Below are positions 1 through 10,689 of a stretch of DNA of 64,000 nucleotides, one piece after another; within the stretch, counting starts at the first letter, position 1; each line of letters starts with the position of its first letter. Location: positions 12,952,657 to 13,016,656 of the forward strand of contig OX438757.1 in NCBI GenBank assembly GCA_949316235.1, written 5' to 3'. The notes beneath the pieces are model-generated. The model did no database searches and was not told where the DNA came from. It was given only the letters and a program-made list of their open reading frames with translations. The translations under genes were made by a program, and so were the position numbers. The DNA comes from Oegoconia quadripuncta. Its lineage: Eukaryota > Arthropoda > Insecta > Lepidoptera > Autostichidae.

Positions 1-722
1 TAGATATCCAAAAGAGTAAATTATGAAAAGTAGAAACAATAAGAATATTTTAACAAATACTCGTATCATAAAATTTTATTGAATCTTACAAAAAGACGCT
101 TAGAAAAGGTTATATATCTCTAAAACTACTCCCCTGTCCCACCTGTCACTTGAAGATAGCATTCTTCGTCCCTTCACCGGTACATACCGGTTTATAATGT
201 TAAGATACCCACAAACCAAACGCATGATCGTTAAAAAGTATTTATTTTATGGTTTAACTTAACATGGATATGACTCCATTTATATTTCATTCGGACTTTA
301 TTAAGACGAGATAAATTATGCAGAACTATAAAAATCTAGAACTATGCAAATTGTGACGTATCCGTGTTAATTTACATCACAAAATAAATACTTTTTGCCT
401 GTCGGTGGATGATTAAGTGCTCACATTAACGTAGCCATTAATATATTTTTAGCCACAAAGTTTTTCGTCACTATATTTCCTTAAACTCCCACTATTGACG
501 CCGTTCCAACATCAACAGCCTTGTACACTAGGCGCGTGTTGTTTACTATATCTGAAAGTTCTAATGTCAACGACAGTATAGACTTACACCAAGTTTGAGG
601 GTAGCTTCATACGTCAAATCACCAGCATCTTTGAACATTTCAATTGGGACAAACGACAATTATCACCTAGATACATGAAATCTTCACCTGCCAAGCAAGC
701 GGAAGGGTAAGCAGTCGGCTTG
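1..722 (-). other. Cert 3' UTR and downstream flank
   Basis: This stretch follows the Cert stop codon on the minus strand. No coding sequence is visible. Minus-strand AATAAA polyadenylation hexamers (read as tttatt on the plus strand) occur near 241-246 and near 74-80, so a 3' UTR of roughly 480 to 650 nt is plausible. The end of the transcript cannot be fixed from sequence alone. No recognisable repeat was seen. Confidence 0.5.
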
Positions 723-850
723 CTAGATGGCCAATGGCTTGCCCTTACACTGGTCGACCACGTAGCTCGTGAACCGCTTCAGGAACTTTGGATACTCGCG
801 CTTGTATACCGCGCGGAGTACGCCGGCCGGCGCCCAGCCGCCTGGATTCA
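723..850 (-). CDS. Cert: Cert exon 12 (last coding exon, end of START domain)
   Basis: This is the last coding exon of the ceramide transfer protein. It begins after a TTTACAG acceptor with two bases that complete a codon begun in exon 11. It reads [20 protein letters not shown], then a segment ending [20 protein letters not shown] and a TAG stop at 723-725. The VNPGGWAP and [15 protein letters not shown] stretches are hallmarks of the C-terminal helix of CERT START domains, which closes over the ceramide pocket. Exon length is 128 nt. Residues 513-554 of the assembled protein are encoded here. The C-terminus is close to the length of known CERT proteins, so the gene is not truncated. Confidence 0.96.
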
Positions 851-1307
851 CTGTAAATACATAATAAATATCCCTGGAGTAAGCAACTAGGCTTGTATTA
901 TCGATACTAGATGGTTGAAATACACAAATACATTATAAATGAAAACATCCATAACTTGTGTACGTTATGCCACGTTACATAATATCGGGCTTAGGAATTC
1001 CGTCGAAGAACCAAGGCATACCGGCATCATAATCAACAGCTTTACACGTCTCCGCGCGGGTATGGGCCATAGTCTACCACGCGAATTGGTGGATTTTGTG
1101 TCACGCTAGTAGTCACCGAATTGACTTAGGAGGGCTTATCCCACACGGCATTCATAGAAACTTTCAATCCAAATGTTTTAATAAACTGATTCTAATAAAA
1201 CTTTATGCGTATAAGCAGGATACATAGGTCTAAATAGTTAATAGAAAACATTTTCAAAATATCGGATTTAAAAGAAGATATGCCTTCTTATAACTGTTAT
1301 GCTGTAC

Positions 1308-1431
1308 CTGTGCTACAGTAAGCGATACTGGTGGTGATATTCTCGCGCGTGGGTCGCTCCCCCGCCGGGATAGTGCTGCGACACGCGAGACACACCGTCA
1401 CGAATAGCCGGATACATGCGCCCGTGTTGGC
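1308..1431 (-). CDS. Cert: Cert exon 11 (START domain)
   Basis: This exon begins after a TTGTTATAG acceptor and ends at ACAG followed by a GTACAG donor (phase 1). It encodes ANTGACIRLFVTVCLACRST, then IPAGERPTRENITTSIAYCS. This fills the START segment between the exon 10 and exon 12 pieces. The Tyr in SIAYCST, just before VNPGGW, lies at the position of human Tyr553, recalled as lining the ceramide pocket. The exon is 124 nt and joins in frame on both sides. Homology here is weaker than in the flanking exons, but position, phase and pattern agree. Confidence 0.9.
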
Positions 1432-1756
1432 CTATAACAAAAAGATACATGAAATAACAGATTTTGAAAGTCATAATAGAAATTGTGTGAAAACTATTAG
1501 AATAGAAAATATTTATTTGACCTAATAAACGACACACAAATTAACAAAGTAAGTTGTACTAATATTTCAAATGATTTATACCATACCAAAGTAATTCATT
1601 TCGAGGTAAATGAAAAACAGAGACAGACCCTTCGATAACACAGACCTATTTCATTCGGTTTCGCAAAGTGATGCCAAATTGGTCTCAGCGTTACTGCATC
1701 CATCTTTACGTTCGCGGTCTGAATGATCAATCAAATGAAAAATTTACCTTGATTTC

Positions 1757-1985
1757 GGCACGTAAATAGAATAGAACCAACCCATCTCTTCCCGTCAGTG
1801 TCGTAAAATGCGAACTTTTTGCGATTTCTTTCCACCAAAAACATCTATAGATTTGCTTGTTTTAACGGCGATGGCTCATCCCTTGTCATATTTATATTGG
1901 AACACCCAAACGTTAATTTTTGGAAAATCACTGACCACCGCATTTTTCTGATAAAGGTCGTGAAAGGTACGTATGTAACAATATA
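1757..1985 (+). repeat. interspersed repeat, family D copy 1
   Basis: This stretch contains a conserved run (a hydroxy-type cgtgccg start, then 'accaacccatctcttcccg', 'gtgtcgtaaaatgcga', 'aaaacatctatag', 'gaccaccgcatttt'). The same order recurs at 9893-10078 and 26135-26420. A second partial match to its core lies at about 2030-2062. This is a common lepidopteran interspersed repeat. I cannot assign it to a class, and no open frame is visible. Confidence 0.6.
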
Positions 1986-2394
1986 GTGAATAAAGTAAAT
2001 TTGACTGTGTGTGTGTCCCGGCAGAGTAGAATACGACCAAACCCATGTCTTCCCGTGAGTTTCGATTGGGGTAAATCCTGAAAACCTAAAACGATGCAAA
2101 TCCAGAGAAGAGAAGAATACAGACTTTCATAGACTGTTGATGTGTGAATATAGTTCAGACACTATCAGATATAAAACTAAGAAAAATGTAAGGTTCATTT
2201 TTCTCAAATGCCAAGATATATTTAACCACCTCATCATCATCTGATTTAAGAGCCATGCTCTTGTCGGTGGATATTTTTAACCACCTAGCATGCTAATATA
2301 ATTTTGATGTTGATAGTAAAGAATGAAGGAAATAGTAATACAAAATTAGGGTTTTAACGGCCTTTACATATTTTTTATATGAGCAACAGCTTTT

Positions 2395-2540
2395 TACCGA
2401 GGGAACCTGTCAATTCTCACCGGATACTCTTAGCTGTTGGTATAGTTGGTGACGACGTAGATGTTTCCCTCCACGGCGCGCACGTACGACCAGAACCGTG
2501 CGTTCCTTGGCGATACGACCAGATTTGCTTGAACGTCCAA
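2395..2540 (-). pseudogene. decayed partial copy of Cert exon 10
   Basis: Read on the minus strand this matches the 3' part of exon 10, the TATCCG/GTGAGA splice donor and about 25 nt of the following intron, at about 80% identity by eye. It is located about 440 bp from the true exon and lies on its 3' side. The copy cannot work as an exon. It starts part-way through exon 10, so it has no acceptor. It lacks about 4 nt relative to exon 10, which shifts the frame. The Gln codon in TNQEYP has become TAA. Because intron sequence is shared, the source was genomic DNA and not a processed transcript. A retroposon (2557-2794) lies right next to it. Confidence 0.85.
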
Positions 2541-2556
2541 GGTAAACTATATACCT

Positions 2557-2794
2557 TTTTTTTTCGCGGGGAAACGCATTACGCGTACCGCTCGCCTGGG
2601 GGACGGCGAGACGGTTATGTGGCACTCTCCTCCCTATCGGGAGTGATATCCACTAAAATATGGCGGCGACCTTCTTCGGCAGTAGGGAGGACCTGGGAAC
2701 GCATAAGGGCGTCTAGCGCACCCTCCGTAGGGGGCGCTGTCGCGCCTCATACCGCGATCAGCGAGCGGTATGAAGCGCGGCAGGGCCCTATGCG
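2557..2794 (-). mobile_element. 5'-truncated retroposon with 11-bp target duplication
   Basis: This 238-bp GC-rich insertion has the direct repeat ACTATATACCT on both sides (2546-2556 and 2795-2805). Read on the minus strand it ends in a run of nine or more A, as expected for target-primed reverse transcription. A minus-strand frame runs through most of it but has no recognisable motif. It could be the 3' end of a GC-rich LINE or a SINE. It inserted between the exon 10 relic and the true exon 10. Confidence 0.8.
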
Positions 2795-2858
2795 ACTATA
2801 TACCTAAATGACTATGTTATCAATGCATCTACAGCGAGGAAACCCTGTCAAATCTCAC

Positions 2859-3040
2859 CGGATACTCTTGATTGGTTGTGGAGTGGTTGGTGACTGCGTA
2901 GGTGTTTCCGTCTGCGGCGCGAACGTGCGACCAAAACAGAGCGTCCCTCTGCGAAGCCGGCCAGATGCGCTTGAACGTCTGGTGGAACACCATCGCGTCT
3001 GATGACACCTCCTCCACTATCGTCATAGTCTCCAGAGTGG
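2859..3040 (-). CDS. Cert: Cert exon 10 (START domain)
   Basis: This exon begins after a CCCCAG acceptor with two bases that finish a Thr codon and ends at TATCCG followed by a GTGAGA donor (phase 0). It encodes TLETMTIVEEVSSDAMVFHQ, then TFKRIWPASQRDALFWSHVR and a tail ending YAVTNHSTTNQEYP. The core TFKRIWPASQRD is nearly identical to vertebrate CERT (THKRVWPASQRD). The Glu in WETT (split with exon 9) and the Gln in FHQTF are 21 residues apart, as are human Glu446 and Gln467, and the Asn in AVTNHS matches human Asn504. These are recalled as ceramide-contacting residues. Exon length is 182 nt. Confidence 0.97.
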
Positions 3041-3516
3041 CTGGGGATTCGAAACAAAGTAATGTTGGACAGGTAGACTATACACAAACAATTACAGATA
3101 AACAACAGTTTTATATGATCAGATGTGAAGAGATGTTTAACCGCGTCCTTGGTCCAATGTTACTCGGAGAACATGGGTGTAAAAGTTGAGTATTCTGTTT
3201 GTTGGTTAAATTATATTGATTACATTACAATTTATCCAATCGGCGCACTGTTCACTTGGATGAAGAAGAATTGAAGAACCCATAGAAAATTTAAAGCCGA
3301 TAAGTGCTGGTTGCAGAGGGGTCAAGTCAATCTTTATTACCTTTAAGTTTTCATTATAGCATTATTTTTCATAATAACACACATTCAGAGTGCTATTTAC
3401 ACCAATACTTGTTTTATCTTTTATTTAAATTATTGTATGGTTGCAGAAAAAGTATTGTATTTTTAGTTATTACAACGCTCGAGCTGTATATTGTGAATCA
3501 AGGCGTTGTTGTATCA

Positions 3517-4765
3517 AAATCAAAATCAAAATCAAAAATATTTTATTCAATGTAGGATACAAAAATATCACTTATTGAAAGTCAACATGCTATTTTTCTT
3601 TTTTTAACTACATCGCTTCACAAGGTGTTATGGTTAGGGAGAAGAAGCGACAAGAAACTCCGCAACAACACATCTTTTCAACTAGTCTCCATCCTTACAA
3701 CAATACTACATCTTATATTACATATTACAAAACAATAGCAATTAACATAACAACCAGCTAACACCAGACCTCCTTATCGCCTAAATAATCATCTATCCTG
3801 TAATAACCCTTCTTACACAGAGTTTCTTTAATGTGGCGTTTAAATTTCTGCTCTGTTAAACTCAATACATGTTCTGGTATTTTATTGTAAAAGCGTATGC
3901 TGTGTCCCACAAAGGATGTGCTAACCTTGCTAAGTCTAAATTGTGGAATTTCAATTTTATTTTTGTTTCTAGTATTCAAATTATGATTATCAGAATGTTT
4001 GCGAAATAGGCATATATTTTTGCGTACATACATTATACTGTCATATATATACTGGGATGCAACAGTTAAAATACTTATTTCTTTAAACAGATCTCTTAGA
4101 GAATCACGGCAGCGTAATTTATATATTGCTCTGATTGCTCTTTTTTGTAGAACAAATATTGTTTGAATATCTGCACCTCTACCCCACAGTAGTATACCAT
4201 AAGACATAATGCTATGAAAGTAGCTAAAATAAACGAGCCTCGCTGTTTTAATGTCAGTAAGTTGTCTAATCTTACGAACAGCATAAGCAGCTGAACTGAG
4301 CCTGCTCGCAAGTGTCTCAATATGCGACCCCCACTGTAGTGTGGAGTCCAAAGTGATGCCAAGAAAAACAGTGTTCTCAACAAATTCCAATGGTTCACTA
4401 TTCAACTTTAGGTTGTTTTCCCCCTGCCTTACATTAGGTAAGGAAAACTTAATACATTTGGTTTTCTTAGCATTTAGAACTAAATTATTCACAGTAAACC
4501 AGTTCGAAACCTGTGAAAGAGTATCGTTTACATCGTCAATATCATTCGACCCTCTCTTTATTTTGAATATAAATGAAGTGTCATCAGCAAACAACACAAT
4601 ATCAACCAGGTTCCGAACTAAATAAGGCAAGTCATTAATATAAACTAAAAACATAAAAGGACCTAGAATTGATCCTTGAGGCACTCCCATTTTCACAAAG
4701 GATCCTGAAGATTTTTCCAGATTTACTTGAACTTTTTGAATTCTATTTTCTAAATAAGAAGTTAA
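3517..4765 (-). mobile_element. 5'-truncated CR1/Jockey-like LINE fragment
   Basis: This is about 1.25 kb of a non-LTR retrotransposon on the minus strand. It has the 3' part of the reverse transcriptase, a 3' UTR of about 200 bp and a microsatellite-like tail of TTTTGA/GATTTT units at 3517-3541. Its 5' end is cut off shortly before the RT region, where it abuts an (AAT)n run at 4765-4777. Similar 3' UTR sequence recurs at 17395-17530 and 17860-17900, showing a family. It lies in Cert intron 9, in the same orientation as the gene. Confidence 0.9.
3758..4763 (-). pseudogene. reverse transcriptase C-terminal part of truncated LINE
   Basis: The frame is open from about 4763 down to the stop at 3758. 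It starts with SYLENRIQKVQVN, followed by GVPQGSILGPFMFLVYINDL and the catalytic box LFADDTSFIF. Then comes the thumb-like stretch with LVLNAKKTKCIKF and the C-terminal region typical of CR1/Jockey-group ORF2 (SIMSYGILLWGRG, FVLQKRAIRAIY). The endonuclease and the first RT blocks are missing, so this is a dead copy, although the remaining frame has no stops. The sequence differs clearly from the LINE at 49-54 kb, so it is another family. Confidence 0.9.
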
Positions 4766-4887
4766 TAATAATAATCATTTGTAGTTTCTATAAGATATTT
4801 AAATGTACCTTCCTTATTTAAACAATAAAGCGGATTTGATTGATGAATCAATAGTACCTACCAGTCAAATAAACTATTAATACTCAC

Positions 4888-5009
4888 TCTCCCATTCATA
4901 TCGGTAGCGAGGGTTGAAGAAGTAGTGACACATCTCCCGCGCAGACACGCCGCGAACTTTGTGCATCGCCTTCAGTGGGTCCATTACTAACCCATCCACC
5001 TCCATCTCT
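4888..5009 (-). CDS. Cert: Cert exon 9 (START domain)
   Basis: This exon begins after a GTTTCAG acceptor and ends GAATGGGAGA followed by a GTGAGT donor (phase 1). It encodes EMEVDGLVMDPLKAMHKVRG, then VSAREMCHYFFNPRYRYEWE. The LVMDPLKAMHKVRGV segment corresponds to IVLDPLKATHAVKGV in vertebrate CERT, and EMCHYFFNPRYRYEWE corresponds to EVCNYFWNVDVRNDWE. The exon is 122 nt. It joins exon 8 through a split Arg codon and exon 10 through a split Thr codon. Confidence 0.97.
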
Positions 5010-5073
5010 CTGAAACACGATACAAACACTGTTTATACCAACACGAATCAATAAACAGTAATTCATGTATATT

Positions 5074-5212
5074 GGTGTCGATTAGGATGTACACCAACTA
5101 AACTAAAACCAGTTTTAAAATAGTACTGTCTCTTTCTCCCTGGAACAGTACGATGCGACGGCACCACTCCAAAACTGGTTTTAGTTTAGTAGGTGTACAT
5201 CCGAATCGACAC
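5074..5212. mobile_element. foldback MITE, family M copy 1
   Basis: This 139-bp element is almost one long inverted repeat. Its ends read GGTGTCGATTAGGATGTACA and the complement of GTGTCGATTCGGATGTACA, and its inner arms share aaactaaaaccagtttt. Close copies lie at 35825-35969 and, expanded, at 10203-10522. No coding capacity is present, and no clear target duplication could be read. It sits in Cert intron 8. Confidence 0.88.
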
Positions 5213-5499
5213 AAATATTACCTTATTAGATCAAATCATTTATTTATAAGTAGTCTGAATAAAATAAGCAAAATATACAAAATTTATAACAGGAAGTTGC
5301 GTTCGTTTTTAACTTAAGAAGTTTATTTAACCTTTTTCCAGTGGTCCGGGCTTTGTTAATTAATATGAAAATATGACAACCTGACTTATTTTATTGCCAA
5401 TAAGTTGCGATTGCCGAGTCAGGCTTACAAATGACAATTTTGTTGTCAAAAAATAAAAGATATTTGTTTTTTAAACAACTTCCAAATAAAGTAAATCAC

Positions 5500-5606
5500 C
5501 TTCTGTACATCCTCATATCTCCCTCCTCAGCGAACAACTGCCATCCAATTTCACCACCAACTCCCTCAAACGCGGCCTGAATTTGTTCAGTTGATATCCT
5601 GTCAAT
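5500..5606 (-). CDS. Cert: Cert exon 8 (start of START domain)
   Basis: This exon begins after a TTTCAG acceptor at phase 0 and ends ATGTACAGAAG followed by a GTGATT donor (phase 2). It encodes IDRISTEQIQAAFEGVGGEI and then GWQLFAEEGDMRMYRR, the last Arg being split with exon 9. This matches the start of the vertebrate CERT START domain, where the order VGG..NWQLVVEEGEMKVYRRE is found. Exon length is 107 nt. Residues 335 to about 370 of the protein are encoded here. Confidence 0.96.
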
Positions 5607-6544
5607 CTGAAACGAATTTACACAATTAGTTTTTTACTTTCCTTGTTCACTATTTTTCTTTATGAAATGAGACGAAACATTTTTATTAAGCTATTTCTAA
5701 ACAATTATACCTATATTTTTTCATTTTGTGATAAAACTTATGATTGAAAATAATTTCAGCCTCAAATAAATGTATACCAAAATACTTAAACAAACTACAA
5801 TAAGCTGTTTTAATGGAATATGAACTCGCAAACGTTGATATCTATGGCAGGGTCACTACCCACTAGACAAATCGGTTATCTAATTTATCACTGAGCATAC
5901 AATAGCGTACATGCATAAACAATTAAAACTGAAGCGTCCGAAGGTTCGATACACTACAACCATCCATAACTTTAGTGAGGCACGCCATATCTGTTTGCAT
6001 ATTGTTATTTTTATCCACATATAACTATACAAGTATGAACAATGTTGTTTTTATCTCGATGACTAAGTGATCGTAATATGCAGGTTCTTAAGTTTGCATG
6101 TCCGAAAATAAGTCACGGGTACACAACAATGTGTAATATGTCGTATGATATGGTGAGTTATGCAACACTTACACAATAGAAACGTATCGGTAATAAAGAT
6201 TTAGTACCCAAATATGTTTCAATATAAAAAAATATTCTCCACTATAAACCAGTACAGCACTGCCAACTCTACTAAAGAATTATTTGACAGACTCACTTAC
6301 ACCAACCATGACTTGACTATTGAGATGAATAATATATTAACTGAAAATGTAATTTGAAATGACCTTTGCATGAAAAAAAGCTGAACGCTCTTCCACAGCG
6401 GGTTCATTTGTATCAGCGCATGTTGCGATACACGCTCACCACTTTTTATTGTGGACACTTGTGCTGCAAAGTTGTTGCGAAGCCATGTTCCGATACAAAT
6501 GATTTGGATATGAACGAGCATAGACAATTGCCAATAATAATAAC

Positions 6545-6745
6545 AATATAATTTTAAAAACCAAAAAATCTGACAGCATATTTTACATAGATGGATTTTT
6601 TACAATAAAATGTATACATACATTACATACAGATATACATACATTAGATACATTACGCACACGCATACACACGCGCATACACATATGCATACACACATAT
6701 ATACATACACTCGAAAAACATTACCCTCCTTCCTTGGGCAGTTGA
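6545..6745. repeat. foldback-family fragment (family F) with CA-rich stretch
   Basis: The ends of this stretch ('aaaaaccaaaaaatctgacagcatattttaca' split over 6550-6585, and 'aaaaacattaccctcc' near 6714-6730) match one arm of the foldback at 23375-23760. The middle (about 6640-6715) is a degenerate CA/TA microsatellite (acgcacacgcatacacacg). It ends about 25 bp from the Cert exon 7 splice donor. Confidence 0.55.
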
Positions 6746-6768
6746 GTAAAAATAAGAGCAAGTCTCAC

Positions 6769-6951
6769 CTCTGGCCAGAGCGGGTGCACAGTCAGCCGGT
6801 TGTCTATGGCCGGCGGTGGCAGCTCCACCTGATCGCGCGTGTGCACGCTCGGCGGGGCGACGCGCGCACACCTCTCCTCCTCCATCTTGTCGAAGCCCGT
6901 CTCGACGGCATCGTAGAACTCGTCGTCGGGCAGCGTCGAGTGAGGTCCCTC
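6769..6951 (-). CDS. Cert: Cert exon 7 (FFAT motif exon)
   Basis: This exon begins after CTTTGCAG at phase 0 and ends GGCCAGAG followed by a GTGAGA donor (phase 0); 183 nt, 61 codons. It encodes EGPHSTLPDDEFYDAVETGF, then a stretch with VELPPPAIDNRLTVHPLWPE. EFYDAVE (about residues 284-290) is the FFAT-like motif, which binds VAP proteins on the ER and so places CERT at ER-Golgi contacts. Vertebrate CERT has EFFDAVE, so the third core position is Tyr here instead of Phe, next to conserved acidic residues (DDE). The exon is unusually GC-rich compared with its introns. Confidence 0.97.
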
Positions 6952-7139
6952 CTGCAAAGACAACAAAATGATACTATAAAGTCAACGCAGTTTGAAGACT
7001 GGTTGCTGGACCAGGCGACAGTTTGTGCTGTCAGAGGGGGTAATCTTTTGTGACATACCGAACATTCGCACTTAGCGGTTGGCTCTTCATTCATATTGCG
7101 AACAGCCAAGTCTCGAATTCTCTTCCTTTACCGCAATCC

Positions 7140-7252
7140 GACAATATTAGGATGTTCAAGAACAGGGTGATTAGGTATTTACTGAGACTATTTATTTAAT
7201 CTTCAACCATACCGTCATTTTTCATCAGGTAAGATTCTGGTCAAAGGTGGAT
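7140..7252 (+). repeat. interspersed repeat, family C copy 1
   Basis: This stretch reads 'ttcaagaacagggtgatta', then a 'catcttcaacc'-like part and 'attctggtcaaa'. The same order occurs at 39400-39520 and, in part, at 41820-41920. This family ends in an A-rich tail after 'gattgtggtcaaa' and is probably the 3' end of a retroposon. No coding sequence is visible. Confidence 0.5.
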
Positions 7253-9059
7253 CCAGTCAAAACATATCAAAAAGGCTCATGAGCAATGGATTTTTTTGAA
7301 GGAAAAGTTTTCAAATCCACTTTTATCATATAGCATAAAGATCAAAATTAATCAGTCTTTAGAGACTTATGTCGTTTTGAAATTAAGAAAAACAAATAAA
7401 ATGTAGTTACCATTTTTCTTACATTTTTTTTCTGAATTTGTAATGGATTTTTGCCAGTAAAATTACAAGAATATAATTATTTTTCGAGTCATGGGTGACA
7501 AGTGCCAACTTTCGGCGAATGTAGATAGATAATTGCACAACGATAACAATTAATAATACAATAGTAACAATTAGTACTACAGAACAGTATAATAGTAGTA
7601 TTACAGAAAACCCTGACGAAAAAACATTGTAAGGTAAACCTAAAAAGACCACAGTCAAAGGCGAGTAGGACTCGTGCGGGTTAATTTCATAAATCGTCCA
7701 ATGTATTAACGACCTTTTTAAACCAACAAACTTAAGTATGTATTTAGTTATTTACACGATCTAATGATATTAACCGCAAATAATGTTTGTCTAATTCCAT
7801 ACGGGATTGGAAATTAATGAATTTCGTATTCATTCCTTCAGATCTGATATCGCGCCAAATTTCATTTTGAAGCGAAGTATCCTAAGAATATCCTGCTCTC
7901 AGTACGGCGTACTTGTGTGAAATTGGCGTTTCTGTAATTACAGTAATTAAATCGAAATACAGACCACAAATCAATTTAGAAAAAAAAATAAGGGTTTCAA
8001 AATTTCAGCCCCGATTTGAGAAGTTATGCTCAGAAAAGCGAGCTCATCCGCCTCATTAATGGTACCTACTGTTTTTCCTAATAGTAACTGTAGTTTTGGA
8101 GTTTTCTTTGTAAAAAAACAATCTAAAGCAACACGGGGGTATTTCCTTTACAGGGGAGCCGCAAAAAAAAATTATAAGACGTAAAGGGAGTCGCAGCATA
8201 AAGAATATTGGGAACCCTGCCATGGAGTATTAAAATAATAGACCACTACGTTGAAAGTAAAATAAATAATACAGCACACACGAATAATAAAGCTATTGCT
8301 ATATAGCTTCGTATTGCAACTTAGATTAAACCACTTTTCAAATTGTTCGTAACTGCTTTATTATAGCTATCCAAGCCCATTACCGTTACTTATTCAGATT
8401 TAACCCGCACAATAATAGGTACTAAATTAGAAAAAACTACTGAAAACAGCTTCATGGAAAATGAACAACTAACGTAGGTATACGGTAAAATATACAAAAC
8501 GTATAGGTAATCGAATCGATAACATGCTCTTTTTGAACCATGTTTAAATATCTAACAACATTATATACTAAGAATAACATGCAATGCAAGAAACCCCTAT
8601 GGCACTCCTATTAAATGAAATAGATGGGAGCGAATGAGAATTTTAATACAACACATTCAAACAATACAGCAAATAGTTAATTCATGGTAATTATGTGAAT
8701 TGCTACAACTGGCACTGCCAAGTTGAATCCTTAATCATGACAGTAATATTAATTGAATAGTAAGAAAGACGACGTTACATTCATCACATAACTACAATGG
8801 TTCAGTAGAGACAGCAATGAAGAGTTAATTGAAATAAATTATCACAAAGAATTTTTATAGCTTGTCCTTCAGCATCATCTATCTCACCGAATTTTAAGTG
8901 AATAAAACACTAAGGTGGAACCAGGTTCTCCCAGATGTTTAGAAGATGGGCCAAACGATGTCCAGTCCTTTTTTTGTTATCTAAGATAACCAACAAGACA
9001 TACACTACAAAAAAAAGCACTTGTTATGCGTGATAGATTGTGCTGTGTGTGTAGTCCAA

Positions 9060-9360
9060 AGTAAACACAATTCATCATCATCGTCTTCTTGTCCTGGTCC
9101 CAATTAATTTGGGGTTGGGGCATTACGTCTTTTTCTTCCAATCTCCTCTGTCAACAGTTAACTGATCATTCGCGCCCTTTTCTTTCATATCATCCCTCTC
9201 ACAATCCATCCATCTTTTCCGTGGTCTCCCTCTTTCTTTCCATAAATCTTCATTCATATTCATCACTCTCTTAGTAAGACACATTCCTCCCTCCTAATAA
9301 TATGTCCATACCAAGCCAAACGATTTCCTTTCAACTTTTCTGTCACATAATTACCAATCA
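9060..9360. repeat. relic of a common lepidopteran interspersed repeat
   Basis: The pyrimidine-rich text 'tcttcttgtcctggtccca' followed by 'aatttggggttggggcatta', 'ccatcttttccgtggtctccc' (read in parts) and 'aataatatgtccataccaagcc' is a widely repeated lepidopteran motif, likely antisense LINE coding sequence. It is decayed and no usable frame remains. Confidence 0.45.
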
Positions 9361-9892
9361 AAACTATTACAGTTATGTTTTTCATAAAAAAAAATTTTCT
9401 TTATCTTTTGCACAATCTTTTGTCAATAATATAATAAAACTATCACAAAAACGGGTAACAAATTGGTTGTACTTTAAAAACCATGAGTGTTCGATAATGT
9501 CCAAAATTCGATAACCGATTGGATAACCCTGACACCTAAATTGTGTAGATCACAATGTTAGATGATGAATCGATGATAGCCGTTAGGTGGTGGTAGTTAC
9601 AGCAAAAATATCGATTGACACACACCCCGTATCTATCATACATCAGAAACAACCCTCTTAATTAACATTCAAGTAATTTGATCTTCATCGGCATTTGCGG
9701 CTGACCTTACAAATAGAGGACGCACGCATTGCGAAGAAATTTCGTCGATTGCGTGAACGCCGTTCCTATCAGTCGTGCATAGCAAAGAGGTGGCGACCCA
9801 AATTGTCCTACTCAAGGAAACGAAGCGACTGCGAGTGGACCACTTTCAATAGTCTCAATATTTATTTTATTTATATAAAACATTGATCAGTG

Positions 9893-10078
9893 GCTCGTGG
9901 TTCGGGCACGCAAAAAGAATAGAACTAACCCGTCTCTTCCTTTGGGTGTCATAAGGGAATTTCCACAAAAAAAATATCTATAATATTTGGAACACACAAC
10001 AAATTTGTTTGGTATATCGCTCACCACCGCATTTGGGATAAAGGTCGTGCTCGTGAAGTTACGGATGTACATACAGAT
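9893..10078 (+). repeat. interspersed repeat, family D copy 2
   Basis: This stretch matches 1757-1985 in order: a cgtgccg-like start, 'gaatagaactaacccgtctc', 'gggtgtcataaggga', 'aatatctataat' and 'caccaccgcatttgggata', ending 'aaaggtcgtg'. It has no open frame of note. Confidence 0.6.
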
Positions 10079-10202
10079 CAAGTATACATATCTTGTAAAT
10101 ATTTTAAACAACTATAAAGTCAATACTGATATACTAGTATAGACATTTAAGAGAAGATAATGGAGCACAACAACCAATTATAATTCACTCTAAACAGACA
10201 AT

Positions 10203-10522
10203 GGTGTCGATTCGGATGTACAACGAACTAACTAAATTTAAATTATATGTATCCTTTTCTAACCACTAATACATGAAAAGGACGACATATAATTAAGTCC
10301 TGTCAAATTAAGTAAAAGGATCAAAACAAGCACTTCTTTATCAATATTAGGTGTACACCTAGCGACTTCACGATTAAAATACTATGGAGCGACTTGTTTT
10401 GACAGCTCTTAACTTAATTTGACAGGCCTTAATTTATAGTCGGCCCTTTCATGTTAATAGTGTTAGAAAAGGATGTATCTGCTTTAAATTTAGTTAGTTC
10501 GTTGTACATCCGAATCGACACC
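10203..10522. mobile_element. foldback MITE, family M expanded copy
   Basis: This 320-bp element has the same termini as the 139- and 145-bp copies (GGTGTCGATTCGGATGTACA at both ends, inverted). Its interior differs: the arms continue inward with the motifs cctgtcaaattaagt and aacttaatttgacagg, giving an imperfect palindrome over almost its whole length. It is flanked by AAT on both sides, a possible 3-bp duplication. The different interior suggests several MITE subfamilies mobilised by one transposase. Confidence 0.85.
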
Positions 10523-10689
10523 AATATGGTTGTTCAAAAATTAAGGCGTTTGGAATTAAATTATAAATTATGCATGACTGTTGTACACTATGGGGGAGGC
10601 TCCTTCTGTGTGACTGCGATACCATGGCCGTACGTCACTTATGCACTGTCTATAATTTGACAGTAGGAGAACGAAAACAGAAACAAGAG

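Noticed and set aside
1017..1095. Cert exon between 850 and 1308
   Set aside because: The stretch resembles the tail of SINE family A (atgggccatagtctaccacg), and exons 11 and 12 already join in frame.
2379..2807. 142-codon plus-strand frame
   Set aside because: It runs antisense across the exon 10 relic and the GC-rich retroposon, two unrelated pieces, so it is accidental.
6653..7109. Frames antisense or out of frame around Cert exon 7
   Set aside because: They are shadows of the GC-rich exon 7, which has clear homology and splice sites in its own frame.
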